The translations under genes and the position numbers were made by a program. The notes under the pieces were generated by a model that ran no database searches, was not told the DNA's origin, and saw nothing but the letters and a program-made list of their open reading frames with translations. Below are positions 22,753 through 31,885 of a stretch of 64,000 bases of DNA, piece after piece; position 1 is the stretch's first letter, and each line of letters opens with the position of its first letter. Source of the DNA: Bradyrhizobium sp. CCBAU 051011 (lineage in GTDB: Bacteria > Pseudomonadota > Alphaproteobacteria > Rhizobiales > Xanthobacteraceae); contig NZ_CP022222.1 of the NCBI RefSeq assembly GCF_009930815.1, positions 310,001-374,000 on the forward strand, written 5' to 3'.

Positions 22753-24072
22753 TCAGAAGCCCTCGCGAAGCCATCGTCCGACCTTTCCGAAATAGCCGTC
22801 AGTCCCTGTCCTGAGCTGCCGCGTATGCCGCGGTTCGACGTGTTCCAGATGAGCGTATTGCGGATAGACTAGGAGGCCTGCGGGCACCGCGAACGAGGCG
22901 CTCTTGGCCTCGTTGGGCAGCCGGCCGAAGCCGAGCGGACGGCCGATGCGGACCGGCCGGTTGAGAATGCGGGCGGCGAGTTCCACGGTGCCGGTGAGCT
23001 GGGAGGCGCCGCCGCTCAACACAACCCGCGCCCTCGGCTCTGCCGCAAAGGGGGAATCCGCGAGCCGGTCCCGGACCATTTCAAAAATCTCCTCCGCGCG
23101 ATGCCGGACGATGTTGGCAATCGTGGCGCGCGAGACGATCTGCGGCGCATCGTGTTCCTCGCCCGCAGTCGGTACAGACATCAGCTCGCGCGCATCGGAC
23201 CCGCCGGTCAGCACGGTGCCATATAACGTCTTGATTCGCTCGGCATCCGCAATGCATGCGCCGACGCCGCGTGCAAGATCCATCGTGACGTGCTGGCCGC
23301 CGAGCGCAAAACCGCTCGCATGGACGAACCGGCCGCCGGAATAGGTCGCGATCGTGGTCGAACCTGCGCCCATTTCGACCACGGCGGCGCCGAGATCCGC
23401 CTCGTCGTCGGTCAGCACCGACAGGCCTGCGACATAAGGACTCGCCGCCATGGCCTCGACGTTCAGATGGCAGCGCTCGACCACCAGCATCAGATTGCGG
23501 GCAACGGTGGCATCCACCGTCACCACCTGCATGTCGACGCCGAATTGCCGGGCCACCATGCCGCGGGGGTCCCGGATGCCCTTGACGCCGTCGAGCGCAT
23601 AGCCGACGGGGAGCGCGTGAAGCACCGTGCGCCCCTCGCCGGTGGCGTGGCGCATGCCGGTGGAAGTCACGCGGGTGACGTCGTCGGAGGTGACCGCGCC
23701 GCCCCTGATATCGGCGGCAGCCTCAACAAGCTGGCCCTGCAACCGGCCGCCGGAAACCGACAGCAATACCGACTCGACGCGGACCTTGGCCATGCGTTCG
23801 GCCAGCGCCACCGCCTGGCGCACCGCCTGCTCGCATTCGGCGAGATCGATCACCGCGCCGGCCTTGACGCCGCGCGACTGGATCTGGCTGTAGCCGATCA
23901 ATTCCACCGCATGGCTGCGGCCGCGCAGCGCCTCGCTCGGCGGCGACGGCTTCAGCCGCGCGATCATGCAGGCGATCTTGCTGGTGCCGATATCGAGCGA
24001 GGCCACCAGCGCCGTGCGCTTGTGGTCGACGGGCCGCGTCTTCGGGGTCTGGTTGCGATCGAGGCCGGTCAT
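22753..24072 (-). CDS. ftsA: Cell division protein FtsA
   Basis: Actin-like ATPase that tethers FtsZ to the membrane, 439 aa. Phosphate-1 motif [16 protein letters not shown] is near residue 30, the SHS2-domain region includes [13 protein letters not shown], and the adenosine-binding motif is [12 protein letters not shown]. The C-terminus [13 protein letters not shown] is the amphipathic membrane-targeting helix. Its ATG overlaps the ftsQ stop by 4 bases (ATGA), giving translational coupling. The N-terminal extension of ~28 residues before the actin fold is typical of related alphaproteobacteria. Confidence 0.97.
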   Translation of the reverse strand: MTGLDRNQTPKTRPVDHKRTALVASLDIGTSKIACMIARLKPSPPSEALRGRSHAVELIGYSQIQSRGVKAGAVIDLAECEQAVRQAVALAERMAKVRVESVLLSVSGGRLQGQLVEAAADIRGGAVTSDDVTRVTSTGMRHATGEGRTVLHALPVGYALDGVKGIRDPRGMVARQFGVDMQVVTVDATVARNLMLVVERCHLNVEAMAASPYVAGLSVLTDDEADLGAAVVEMGAGSTTIATYSGGRFVHASGFALGGQHVTMDLARGVGACIADAERIKTLYGTVLTGGSDARELMSVPTAGEEHDAPQIVSRATIANIVRHRAEEIFEMVRDRLADSPFAAEPRARVVLSGGASQLTGTVELAARILNRPVRIGRPLGFGRLPNEAKSASFAVPAGLLVYPQYAHLEHVEPRHTRQLRTGTDGYFGKVGRWLREGF

Positions 24073-25064
24073 GCTGAATCACCGGGCTTTTTCTTGGTCT
24101 TCTTGTCCTTGAACAGCTCTTCGCGGGCCTTCGCCGCGTCTTCCGACAATTGCACCGTGAGCCTATCAGGCAGGCGCATGTCGACGGCAACGATGTCGCG
24201 CGAGAACAGCCGGTCTTCCTTGTCGAGCTTGCTGAGCATGGCCAGCGCGTTGCCGACGTCGTTTTCCGGCAGGCGGATGTCGAGGCCGTCCTTCAGCCGC
24301 AAATTCCAGCGCCGCTCGCCGACGAGGATCGCGGCCTTGGTGACCGCGCGAACCTGCGGGTATCGGTCGAGCAGCGCGAGGAAATCGCGGGCCTTGAGGT
24401 CGGCGCCCTTTCCCACCACCAGCGGCAGCGTCACGAAGCGGCGCGACACATAGGGCTCCAGCACGGCGCCGTCGTCGGAGATCACGGACAGCCGGCCACC
24501 CTGCTGCCACAGCGCGAACGCCGTGCGCTCGACGAGGTCGATCTGCAACTGGCCGGGATAGAGCTTCAGAATGGTCGCATCAGCGATCCACGGATTGGCC
24601 TTGAGCTTGTCGCGCAGGGTAGCAGCATCGAGGAACAGCAGCGAGGAGCGGCCATTGACGCCGCCGATCGCGAGCACCTCGTCCTGGCTCAATTGCCTGC
24701 GGCCATTGATGATGACTTCGGTAATGCGGAAGCCGGCCGAATTGGCCAGCGCATTGCGCGTGTCGCTGAGCGCGGTCGTGAATGCGTCGAGGTGACCACC
24801 CTTGACGATGCCAAAGCCGGCGCTGCCGAGCAGCATCAGGACGGTCAAGGCGACGCCGAGGCGATTCGGAAGGTAGCGCTCGACCAGACGGACCATGCGA
24901 TTCGATGGCTCGCGATCAATCACAGGTTTGGCCGAGGTCCGGGCACGGGCGCGACGGCCCAGCCACTCGCGCAGCAGCACGACCGCTCCAATAGCGGCTG
25001 CTTTCAGGTCAGCCTGGGGCCCCACCGATCTCACCGACCGCGTGAGGCGTCCTGCACCATCCAT
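24069..25064 (-). CDS. ftsQ: Cell division protein FtsQ
   Basis: Bitopic divisome protein linking FtsL/FtsB to late division proteins, 331 aa from the chosen start. A basic cytoplasmic N-terminus is followed by one membrane helix (LGVALTVLMLLGSAGFGIV), a POTRA domain (ITEVIINGRRQLSQDEVLA) and the FtsQ domain (YPQVRAVTKAAIL). The C-terminal tail is Lys-rich ([10 protein letters not shown]). Start: an in-frame start at 25208 would add 48 low-complexity residues; ATG 25064 (MDGAGRLTRSVRS) is preferred because it matches the usual start in the genus. The stop overlaps the ftsA start. Confidence 0.94.
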   Translation of the reverse strand: MDGAGRLTRSVRSVGPQADLKAAAIGAVVLLREWLGRRARARTSAKPVIDREPSNRMVRLVERYLPNRLGVALTVLMLLGSAGFGIVKGGHLDAFTTALSDTRNALANSAGFRITEVIINGRRQLSQDEVLAIGGVNGRSSLLFLDAATLRDKLKANPWIADATILKLYPGQLQIDLVERTAFALWQQGGRLSVISDDGAVLEPYVSRRFVTLPLVVGKGADLKARDFLALLDRYPQVRAVTKAAILVGERRWNLRLKDGLDIRLPENDVGNALAMLSKLDKEDRLFSRDIVAVDMRLPDRLTVQLSEDAAKAREELFKDKKTKKKPGDSA

Positions 25065-25377
25065 TGCACGAGCCTGTCCAAGTGTTGTTCCCGCAAGCGT
25101 TTTTGCGGGTCTTCGCGAGTCTTGGCTCAGATGACGTCTCGGCCGTGCCGGACTTAAGTGCTGACCTGAAGTCGGAACAGCGCACACCCCGGCAGCCAAG
25201 CGCCACATGCGCCGCCAGCGTTAACCTTCGGACTTACTGGTAAACAAAGTGTAAAAACGCGGGGGTGCGGGTGCGTTTTGATACGTCTTTTGAGTAGTTT
25301 GCCGCTCAACTGTTAGGATTTTGAAACAATTTTAGTGGTCGAGCCCCCGGTTCCCCGTTAACTCCCGGCCGGGACAG
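25065..25377. promoter_or_regulatory. ddl-ftsQ intergenic region, probable ftsQAZ promoter
   Basis: A 313-base gap with AT-rich segments (for example TTTTGAAACAATTTTAG near 25319) in an otherwise GC-rich cluster. A weak stem AAAACGC / GCGTTTT (25254-25260, 25273-25279) could be part of a ddl terminator. No gene recognised. A promoter for ftsQ is inferred from position and composition; no exact -35/-10 is claimed. Confidence 0.4.
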
Positions 25378-26370
25378 TCAAGTCCGGCCGCGGGCGCGCC
25401 GTTCGGCCAAGGCAATCTGATCGCGCAAAAAATCCGGAAATTCGATCCCCTGGACCTTGAGCGCCTTCGGGTAGAGCGAGGCCGCGGTCAGGCCCGGCAA
25501 GGTGTTGGTTTCCAGATAGACCAGCCCCCTCTCCGAGACGATGAAGTCGGTTCGGGAATAGCCGGTGCAAGACAGCGCCTTGTGCGCGCGGAGCGCCTGA
25601 TCCTGCAGTTGCGCCGTGATTTCAGGCGAGAAGCGCCCCGGGCAGATCTCCTGAGTCGATTTCAGCAGATATTTCGCCGTGTAATCGAAGGCGCCCTCCT
25701 CCGGGACAATCTCGATCGGCGGAAGCGACATTGTTGTCCCATCCGATTGCTCCAGCACGCCGCAGGTCGCTTCCACGCCCGCGATGTACGCCTCGATCAG
25801 ATATTCCTCGGTCTTGGCGGCGTTGCGGACCGCGACGAGATCCTGCTTGGCGTTGACGAAGATCAGGCCATAGCTCGAACCGTCGCGCGCCGGCTTTGCG
25901 ATCAGCCTGCCGTAATCGGCAAACGCCGCGTCAAGGTTTTCCAGGGCGACGCCGTCCGGCGTTGCAACCCCCGCAATCGCCACAAACCGTTTCGCCGCGG
26001 TCTTGTCGAAGGCGAGGTTCGACGACGCCGAACCGGAGCCGGTGAAGGGAATGCCGCGGATTTCGCACATCGCCTGCAGCTCGCCGTTCTCGGCCCGGCC
26101 GCCGTGCAGGCCGAGTACCAACACTCGATCCTCGGCCTTGGCCTTGTCCAGCGCCGCCTCGAGCGCGATGCCGCGGTTGGCCGGCTTGAACTCATCCTCG
26201 AAGGGACGCGAATGCTCTAGCAACGCCTTCGAATCGACCTCATGAACGGTATCCGCCACATGCCAGAACCAGAGATCGGCTTCCGGCAAGGCGCGGTGCA
26301 GCGCCTGCGCGCTCGCCACCGAAACCAGTCGCTCTTTATTGGTGCCGCCGAAGAGAATGGTTGTCCGCAT
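25378..26370 (-). CDS. ddl: D-alanine--D-alanine ligase (divergent Ddl)
   Basis: ATP-grasp enzyme making the D-Ala-D-Ala dipeptide for peptidoglycan, 330 aa. The N-terminal motif reads ILFGGTNKERLVSVAS where the classical family has GGxSxEREVSL. The ATP-grasp elements include FTGSGSASSNLAFDK and KPARDGSSYGL, and the C-terminal substrate/metal motif is VYLETNTLPGLTAASLYPKA, close to the canonical NTxPGMTxxS. Position between murB and ftsQ is the normal dcw place for ddl. The divergence of the N-terminal motif means another D-Ala or depsipeptide ligase activity cannot be excluded from sequence alone. Confidence 0.85.
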   Translation of the reverse strand: MRTTILFGGTNKERLVSVASAQALHRALPEADLWFWHVADTVHEVDSKALLEHSRPFEDEFKPANRGIALEAALDKAKAEDRVLVLGLHGGRAENGELQAMCEIRGIPFTGSGSASSNLAFDKTAAKRFVAIAGVATPDGVALENLDAAFADYGRLIAKPARDGSSYGLIFVNAKQDLVAVRNAAKTEEYLIEAYIAGVEATCGVLEQSDGTTMSLPPIEIVPEEGAFDYTAKYLLKSTQEICPGRFSPEITAQLQDQALRAHKALSCTGYSRTDFIVSERGLVYLETNTLPGLTAASLYPKALKVQGIEFPDFLRDQIALAERRARGRT

Positions 26371-26385
26371 CAGCCTCTACCTGTC

Positions 26386-26483
26386 CGTCATTCCGGGGCG
26401 ATGCGAAGCATCGAACCCGGAATCTCTTTCCGTAATACTGTGTCGAGATTCCGGGTTCGCGCTGCGCGCGCCCCGGAATGACG
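26386..26483. repeat. Palindromic repeat (CGTCATTCCGGGGCGATGCG family) between murB and ddl
   Basis: Left arm CGTCATTCCGGGGCGATGCG and right arm CGCGCCCCGGAATGACG are inverted copies. The centre has GGAATCTC/GAGATTCC. Related copies are at 35690-35770 and 51049-51152. It fills the murB-ddl gap and ends 1 base before the murB stop. Confidence 0.85.
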
Positions 26484-26484
26484 A

Positions 26485-27405
26485 CTATGCGGGAATCCCG
26501 ATCCGCTTGATTTCCCAATGTAGCTCTATGCCCGAATTCGCTTTAACCCGCTCGCGCACGGTTTCGCCCAAGGTTTCAATATCATGGCCGGTGGCGTTGC
26601 CGGTGTTGATGAGGAAATTGCAGTGCATTTCCGACACCTGCGCCCCGCCGACGCGCAAGCCCCGGCAGCCGGCGGCGTCGATCAGTTTCCAGGCGCTGTT
26701 GCCGGGCGGATTCTTGAAGGTCGAGCCGCCGGTCTTTTCGCGAATCGGCTGAGCGGTTTCGCGGTGATTCTGCACCTCGTTCATCCGCGCGCGAATGGTT
26801 TCAGCGTCGGTGATCTGCCCGCGAAGACGCGCGGAGGTAAAAATGACCGAAGTGTCGACACCGCTGTTGCGATAGACGAACTTCATGTCGGCATTGGAGA
26901 AGACATGCCTGGTGCCGTCGCGGCCGATGCCGACAGCATCGAGCAGCACGTCCTTGGTCTCGCTGCCATTGGCTCCAGCATTCATCCGCAGCGCGCCGCC
27001 GATCGTGCCGGGAATGCCGAAGAAGAATTCCATGCCGCCGATCGTGGCAGCCGCCGCCGTTTCCGCCACGCGCTTGTCGAGCGCGGCCGTGCCGGCGCTG
27101 ACGACGTCGCCCTCGGCTCTGGTCTCGCCGAACGCCCGTGGCGACAGGCGGATCACCACACCTTCCATGCCGCCGTCGCGCACGATCAGGTTGGAGCCGA
27201 CGCCGACGACATAGACCGGCAACTCCTTCGGAAGCAGCTTCAAGAAGTAGGCGAGATCGTCTTCATCCGCCGGCGTAAACAGCACCTGCGCCGGCCCGCC
27301 GACGCGAAACCAGGTCAACTCCGCCAACGACTGGTTTGCGAGCAACCGCCCGCGCAGTTGCGGCATTGCGGCTTTCAGATCATGCGTGATGTCGGGAAAG
27401 GTCAT
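26485..27405 (-). CDS. murB: UDP-N-acetylenolpyruvoylglucosamine reductase
   Basis: FAD- and NADPH-dependent reductase giving UDP-MurNAc, 306 aa. FAD-binding region: [20 protein letters not shown] and [14 protein letters not shown]. The type I MurB pattern continues with [20 protein letters not shown]; catalytic Ser is in GGSTFKNP and the C-terminal Glu in [14 protein letters not shown]. Length is normal. It is separated from murC by 412 bases containing the GIY-YIG element, an unusually loose junction for this gene pair. Confidence 0.97.
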   Translation of the reverse strand: MTFPDITHDLKAAMPQLRGRLLANQSLAELTWFRVGGPAQVLFTPADEDDLAYFLKLLPKELPVYVVGVGSNLIVRDGGMEGVVIRLSPRAFGETRAEGDVVSAGTAALDKRVAETAAAATIGGMEFFFGIPGTIGGALRMNAGANGSETKDVLLDAVGIGRDGTRHVFSNADMKFVYRNSGVDTSVIFTSARLRGQITDAETIRARMNEVQNHRETAQPIREKTGGSTFKNPPGNSAWKLIDAAGCRGLRVGGAQVSEMHCNFLINTGNATGHDIETLGETVRERVKANSGIELHWEIKRIGIPA

Positions 27406-27420
27406 GCGAACTCTCTCAAC

Positions 27421-27457
27421 TCGTCATGGCCGGGCTTGTCCCGGCCATCCACGTCTT
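27421..27457 (+). repeat. Left 37-bp inverted repeat of the GIY-YIG element
   Basis: Starts TCGTCATGGCCGGGCTTGTC and ends CACGTCTT. It matches the reverse complement of 27761-27797 at all 37 positions. An ATG inside it (27426) is in frame with the nuclease ORF, so a 15-residue N-terminal extension encoded by the repeat (MAGLVPAIHV...) is possible. Confidence 0.92.
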
Positions 27458-27470
27458 GCAGACTATCCGC

Positions 27471-27761
27471 ATGGCAGGCGGCTATGTTTACATTCTGACG
27501 AACCGACCGAACGGCATCCTGTACGTTGGGGTGACAAGCGATCTTGTCCGCCGGATATTCGAACATCGCTCGGGATTCGTCGACGGCTTCACCAAGCGAT
27601 ATGGTTTGAAACGATTGGTCTATTTCGAGCAATTCGACGACATCCGAGACGCCATCCAGCGCGAACACAACATCAAGCATTGGCCCCGGGCCTGGAAAGT
27701 TCGGAAGATCGTCGCCATGAATCCGGATTGGAACGACCTTTTCGATACCATCGCGACCTAA
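27471..27761 (+). CDS. Small GIY-YIG nuclease (UPF0213-like)
   Basis: Single-domain GIY-YIG endonuclease, 96 aa. The paired motif is YVYILTNRPNGILYVGVTSD (Y5-V-Y7 and Y18-V-G20). The conserved Arg follows in DLVRRIFEH with His 32, and the catalytic Glu is E65 in AIQREHNIKHW; the tail NPDWNDLF is typical of the family. It is encoded opposite to the dcw genes and sits exactly between two 37-bp inverted repeats. Start: ATG 27471 gives the usual family N-terminus; ATG 27426 within the left repeat would add 15 residues. Small proteins of this family are common in Bradyrhizobium-like genomes; their physiological role is not established. Confidence 0.88.
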   Translation: MAGGYVYILTNRPNGILYVGVTSDLVRRIFEHRSGFVDGFTKRYGLKRLVYFEQFDDIRDAIQREHNIKHWPRAWKVRKIVAMNPDWNDLFDTIAT

Positions 27762-27797
27762 AGACGTGGATGGCCGGGACAAGCCCGGCCATGACGA
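27761..27797 (-). repeat. Right 37-bp inverted repeat of the GIY-YIG element
   Basis: Begins AAGACGTGGATGGCCGGGAC on the plus strand and is the exact inverted copy of 27421-27457. Its first base is the last base of the nuclease stop codon. It ends 20 bases from the murC stop codon. Confidence 0.92.
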
Positions 27798-27817
27798 AAC
27801 TGAGAGCGATGAGCCCA

Positions 27818-29221
27818 TCACCCCAACGCCTTCAGTTCGCCGGGCAGTGCGTAGGCCCATTGCGTGATGTTGCCGGCGCCGAGGCACACGACGAGGTCGC
27901 CAGAGCCTGCGAGGCCGTGAACGATTTTTGCCAGCTCCGCCGAACCCGGTAGCGGGATCACCTCGCGATGGCCGTGGGCGCGCAGGCCGGTGACGAAATG
28001 GTCGCGGTCGATACCTTCGATCGGCGCCTCGCCGGCCGGATAGACCTCGGCGACGATAACCGCATTGGCATCGTTGAAGCAGGTGCAGAACTCCTCGAAC
28101 AGCGACTGCAGCCGGGTGTAGCGATGCGGCTGCACCACGGCGACGACCTTGCCGTTGGTGGATTCACGTGCCGCTTTAAGAACAGCCGCGATCTCGACGG
28201 GGTGATGGCCGTAATCGTCGATTACGGTAACGCCGTTCCACTCGCCGGTCCGGGTGAAGCGCCGCTTGACGCCGCCAAAACCTGCGATCGCCTTGCGGAT
28301 CGCGTCGTCGGACATGCCGAGTTCATGCGCCACCGCGATCGCCGCCGTCGCGTTCGAGGCGTTGTGGCGCCCCGGCATCGGCAGCATGAGATCCGCGATC
28401 TCACGCGTGGCGTCGGTCTTGCGGTTGCGGAACACGACCTTGAATGTCGACCCGCCGCCGTTCGGCGTCAGGTCAACCAGCCGCACGTCGGCCTGCGGGT
28501 TCTCGCCATAGGTGATGATGCGGCGGTCCTCGATCTTGCCGACCAGGCTCTGCACCACGGGATGATCGGTGCACATGACCGCAAAGCCGTAGAACGGTAC
28601 GTTCTCGACGAAATTACGGAACGCCTCCTGGATCGCCTCGAATGTCTTGAAGTGATCGAGATGCTCGGGGTCGATGTTGGTGACGATCACGACATCGGAC
28701 GGCAGTTTCAGGAACGTGCCGTCGCTCTCGTCCGCCTCGACCACCATCCAGTCGCCCGCCCCGAGCCGCGCATTGGAGCCGTAGGCGTTGATGATGCCGC
28801 CGTTGATGACGGTCGGATCGAGACCGCCGGCATCGAGCAGGGTCGCGACCATCGTGGTCGTCGTGGTCTTGCCGTGGGTGCCGGCGATGGCGACGCAGCT
28901 TTTCAGCCGCATCAGTTCTGCCAGCATTTCGGCGCGGCGCACCACCGGAATGCGCTGGGCGCGCGCCGCCATCAATTCGGGATTGTCGCGCTTGATCGCG
29001 GTCGAGACCACGACGACGTCGGCGCCGTCGACATTCTCTGGCCTGTGGCCGACCGAGACCTTGACGCCCTTCTCCCGCAGCCGGGCGACATTGCCGCTCT
29101 CGGAGGCGTCCGAACCCTGCACGATGTAGCCGAGATTGACCAGCACCTCGGCGATGCCGCTCATGCCGATGCCGCCGATCCCGACGAAGTGAATGGGTCC
29201 GATCTCGCGCGGCAGTCTCAT
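27818..29221 (-). CDS. murC: UDP-N-acetylmuramate--L-alanine ligase
   Basis: Adds L-Ala to UDP-MurNAc, 467 aa. N-terminal Rossmann-like motif [21 protein letters not shown]-binding P-loop GTHGKTT at residues 114-120, the MurC-specific version. Central domain motif [17 protein letters not shown] and C-terminal [16 protein letters not shown]. Start: an in-frame start at 29287 adds 22 unlikely residues (MLDHPFLC...); ATG 29221, beginning [17 protein letters not shown], is preferred. Downstream of murG; followed by the GIY-YIG insertion before murB. Confidence 0.97.
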   Translation of the reverse strand: MRLPREIGPIHFVGIGGIGMSGIAEVLVNLGYIVQGSDASESGNVARLREKGVKVSVGHRPENVDGADVVVVSTAIKRDNPELMAARAQRIPVVRRAEMLAELMRLKSCVAIAGTHGKTTTTTMVATLLDAGGLDPTVINGGIINAYGSNARLGAGDWMVVEADESDGTFLKLPSDVVIVTNIDPEHLDHFKTFEAIQEAFRNFVENVPFYGFAVMCTDHPVVQSLVGKIEDRRIITYGENPQADVRLVDLTPNGGGSTFKVVFRNRKTDATREIADLMLPMPGRHNASNATAAIAVAHELGMSDDAIRKAIAGFGGVKRRFTRTGEWNGVTVIDDYGHHPVEIAAVLKAARESTNGKVVAVVQPHRYTRLQSLFEEFCTCFNDANAVIVAEVYPAGEAPIEGIDRDHFVTGLRAHGHREVIPLPGSAELAKIVHGLAGSGDLVVCLGAGNITQWAYALPGELKALG

Positions 29222-29379
29222 GAAGTGTTCCCTGTCGTCATCATCCGCCTTGTGCGCAATTGCACACAGGAACGGATGATCCAGCATTCCGCGAGGCCGA
29301 GGATCAAATCAGGCGCCGCGGAGTAATGGATGCCCCGCTTTCGAAGGCGCTGACAAGGGGCTATTTTGCGGACAACCGC

Positions 29380-30480
29380 CTAGATTCCGGCGGTTTTCAT
29401 CACCAGATCGGCCAGCCGTTCGGCAGCGTCGAGCCTGCCGACCTGGCGGGTGGATTCAGCCATTGCGGTCAGCCGGGCGGGCTCGGCGGCAAAGGCGGAG
29501 ATTTCGGCCGCGAGCCGATCGGGCGTGAATTCGCCTTGCGGGATCCGCAAGGCGCCCTCCACCTTGGCCAGCACGCCGGCATTGGCGAACTGGTCCTGGT
29601 CGATCGCACCGGGCAGCGGCACCAGAATCGAGGGCCGGCCGATCGCGGCGAGTTCCGCCACGGTGCCGGCGCCGGAACGCGAGACCACGAGATGGCTGGA
29701 CGCCAGCCGCGCCGGCAGGTCTGTGAAGAACGGCGCGAGTTCAGCCTTGATCTTGAGCCGGTCATAGATCGCGCGCACCCGCGCCATGTCTTCCTCGCGC
29801 ACCTGCTGGGTCAGGACCAAGCGGCTCCACAGCACCGGCTCGAGCCGTTCGACGGCTGGCGGCACGATGTCGCTCATCACCCGCGCGCCCTGGCTGCCGC
29901 CGATCACCAGAAGACGCAGCGGCCCGTTCGGTTCGGGCGACGCGAACGGCTCCGCGGCTGCGGCAAGGATCGCAGGGCGCATCGGTGTGCCGACAGTCGT
30001 GGCCTTTCCCGCGAGCGAGGGATCGCGATCGAGCACGCCCGGCAGCGAGGTCGCGATCGCGTTGACGCGGCCGGCGAGAAAGCGGTTGGCCCGGCCGAGC
30101 ACGGCATTGGCATCGTGAATGATGGCGGGTACGCCAAGCAGCCGTGCCGCGATCAAGGGCGGCAGCGTCGGATAGCCGCCGAAGCCGACCACGGCCGCGG
30201 GCTTTAGCCGCCTCACCAGGTTGATTGCGACGCCCGTTCCATAGCCGAGCGTGATGACGGTGCGCGCCAGCGACACGGGATTGCGGCCGCGCACGGTCTC
30301 GCTCGGCACCACGTCGATATTGTCGCGGGTAAAGAGCCCGCTGTAGCGCAGCGCGCGGGCATCGGTGGCGAGCCGCACGCGCAGGCCACGTTTGATCAGT
30401 TCGACGCCGAGCGCTTCGGCCGGAAACAGATGGCCGCCGGTACCCCCGGCGGCCAGCAGAATGAGAGGCGCATTGTCCAT
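29380..30480 (-). CDS. murG: Lipid II synthase MurG (UDP-GlcNAc transferase)
   Basis: Membrane-associated glycosyltransferase converting lipid I to lipid II, 366 aa. The N-terminal glycine-rich loop LLAAGGTGGHLFPAEALG is the lipid-I/phosphate-binding G loop 1. Second G loop VVGFGGYPTLPPLIAARL; third LLVIGGSQGARVMSDIVP. The UDP-GlcNAc site includes VSRSGAGTVAELAAIGRPSI followed by LVPLPGAIDQDQFANA. Normal length. Between ftsW (38-base gap) and murC (158-base gap), the usual dcw order. Confidence 0.98.
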   Translation of the reverse strand: MDNAPLILLAAGGTGGHLFPAEALGVELIKRGLRVRLATDARALRYSGLFTRDNIDVVPSETVRGRNPVSLARTVITLGYGTGVAINLVRRLKPAAVVGFGGYPTLPPLIAARLLGVPAIIHDANAVLGRANRFLAGRVNAIATSLPGVLDRDPSLAGKATTVGTPMRPAILAAAAEPFASPEPNGPLRLLVIGGSQGARVMSDIVPPAVERLEPVLWSRLVLTQQVREEDMARVRAIYDRLKIKAELAPFFTDLPARLASSHLVVSRSGAGTVAELAAIGRPSILVPLPGAIDQDQFANAGVLAKVEGALRIPQGEFTPDRLAAEISAFAAEPARLTAMAESTRQVGRLDAAERLADLVMKTAGI

Positions 30481-30518
30481 GGCTTCAAATAGCTGACGCC
30501 GCGGCGCTAGTCACGCCC

Positions 30519-31670
30519 TCAGGCGTATCCGCGCGCCACGCCGGCGGCGTTCATCGATTCCACCTCGGTGCGCGGACGCTGCCGCGTCAGCGCCAGCATC
30601 ATGCCGACGCCATAGGCCAGCGAGATGATCGACGAGCCGCCATAGGAGATGAAGGGCAGCGTCATGCCCTTGGCCGGGATCAGTTGCAGGTTCACCGCCA
30701 TGTTGATCGCCGCCTGCACGCCGAACAGGATCGCGAGCCCCGAGGCCGCAAAGCGCGCGAACATGTCCTCGCTGGCATAGGCGCGCGTCAGCGTGCGGAT
30801 CACGACGAAGGCAAACAACGCAACCAGCGCCAGGCAGAGGATGATGCCGAATTCTTCCGCGGCCACCGCGAACACGAAGTCGGTGTGGCTGTCCGGCAGG
30901 CTGCGCTTGGCGATACCTTCGCCGGGCCCGAGCCCGAACCAGCCGCCGTTCCAGAACGCTTCCATCGCCATGTCGACCTGGAAGGTGTCGCCGGAGGCCG
31001 GATTCATGAAACGCTTGATGCGGCCCGCGACGTGCGGAACCAGCAGATAGGCGCTGAACAATCCGGCGGCGGCCGCGCCGGCAAGGCCGGCCACCCAGAT
31101 CATCCGCATGCCTGCGATAAAGAACAGCGCGCCCCACACCATCAGGATCAGTATGGTCTGGCCGAAATCCGGCTCCATCACCAATAGCGCCACCAGCATC
31201 AACAGCAGCGCCATCGCCATCGAGGTCGCCGGCATTTCCGGCCGCTTGGTCGATTCCGCAAACAGCCACGCCGCCATCACGACGAAGGCAGGCTTGGCGG
31301 ATTCGGACGCCTGGATGTTGACGCCGAGCAGCGTGATCCAGCGCCGCGATCCCTTCACCTCGGCGCCGAAGACCAGCGTCGCGACGATCAGGATAACGCT
31401 CACCACGAACACCAGTAGCGCCAACCGGCGGATCTGCTTCGACGACAGGAACGACACCCCGACCAGCACTAGCAGAGACGGCACCAGGAACAGCATGTGC
31501 CGGCTGAAGAAGTGGAAGGGATCGAGCCCGATCCGGGTCGCCACCGGCGGGCTCGCCGCCAGCGACAGGATCACGCCACCCAGCATCAGCGCCATGATCG
31601 CGCCGAGCAGCAGCTTATCCACGGTCCACCACCAGTCCGAAAACGGGGTGCGTTGGTCACGGTGGAGCAT
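30519..31670 (-). CDS. ftsW: Peptidoglycan glycosyltransferase FtsW
   Basis: Septal SEDS-family polymerase, 383 aa, about ten membrane helices. Family signatures: the extracellular stretch TLLGVNIQASESAKPAFVVM, FWNGGWFGLGPGEGIAKRSL with LPDSHTDFVFAVAAEEFG, and GMTLPFISYGGSSIISL near the C-terminus. Works with FtsI encoded upstream in the cluster. Start: TTG 31682 is also in frame (TTGGGGACGCCCATG), but ATG 31670 with that GGGGA as ribosome site is more likely. Immediately upstream lies an accessory, repeat-rich interval that separates it from murD. Confidence 0.97.
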   Translation of the reverse strand: MLHRDQRTPFSDWWWTVDKLLLGAIMALMLGGVILSLAASPPVATRIGLDPFHFFSRHMLFLVPSLLVLVGVSFLSSKQIRRLALLVFVVSVILIVATLVFGAEVKGSRRWITLLGVNIQASESAKPAFVVMAAWLFAESTKRPEMPATSMAMALLLMLVALLVMEPDFGQTILILMVWGALFFIAGMRMIWVAGLAGAAAAGLFSAYLLVPHVAGRIKRFMNPASGDTFQVDMAMEAFWNGGWFGLGPGEGIAKRSLPDSHTDFVFAVAAEEFGIILCLALVALFAFVVIRTLTRAYASEDMFARFAASGLAILFGVQAAINMAVNLQLIPAKGMTLPFISYGGSSIISLAYGVGMMLALTRQRPRTEVESMNAAGVARGYA

Positions 31671-31781
31671 GGGCGTCCCCAAATGGCAGAGGTATGCCCA
31701 TTGGTGGAGCAGGATGGTTTATGGGGGGTTAATGGGATGGGTAACTTTTTAGATAGAACTCGGTCGCGTCCAACTAAAAGT

Positions 31782-31881
31782 CGTCATACCCGCGAAGGCG
31801 GGTATCCAGTACGCCGCGGCTTCTCCGTTCGATTACCGGCGTCTCTGGAATACTGGGTCATCCGCTTTCGCGGGTGACGAC
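31782..31881. repeat. ~100-bp dispersed repeat, second copy
   Basis: Shares with 11991-12092 the arms CCCGCGAAGGCGGG... and GCGGGTGACGAC-like ends, and the interior landmarks CAGTACGCCGCGGC and CTGGAATACTGGGTC. It is part of a 303-base gene-free stretch (31671-31973) between the DUF5107 gene and ftsW. Confidence 0.85.
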
Positions 31882-31885
31882 AGTT

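Larger units (their letters stand above)
27421..27797. mobile_element. Compact GIY-YIG element with perfect 37-bp inverted ends
   Basis: A 377-bp unit between murB and murC. The ends (27421-27457 and 27761-27797) are 37-bp perfect inverted repeats. Each end itself contains a 9-bp palindrome, ATGGCCGGG and CCCGGCCAT around CTTGT, so each can fold into a hairpin. One ORF, the GIY-YIG nuclease, fills the interior. Its start lies 13 bases inside the left repeat, and the last base of its stop codon is the first base of the right repeat. Single hairpin relatives are at 44557-44591 and 45428-45461. No target-site duplication is obvious. Mobility is inferred from the layout, not shown. Confidence 0.6.

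Noticed and set aside
27968-29326. 452-codon plus-strand ORF
   Set aside because: Antisense of murC; no family similarity and typical shadow composition.
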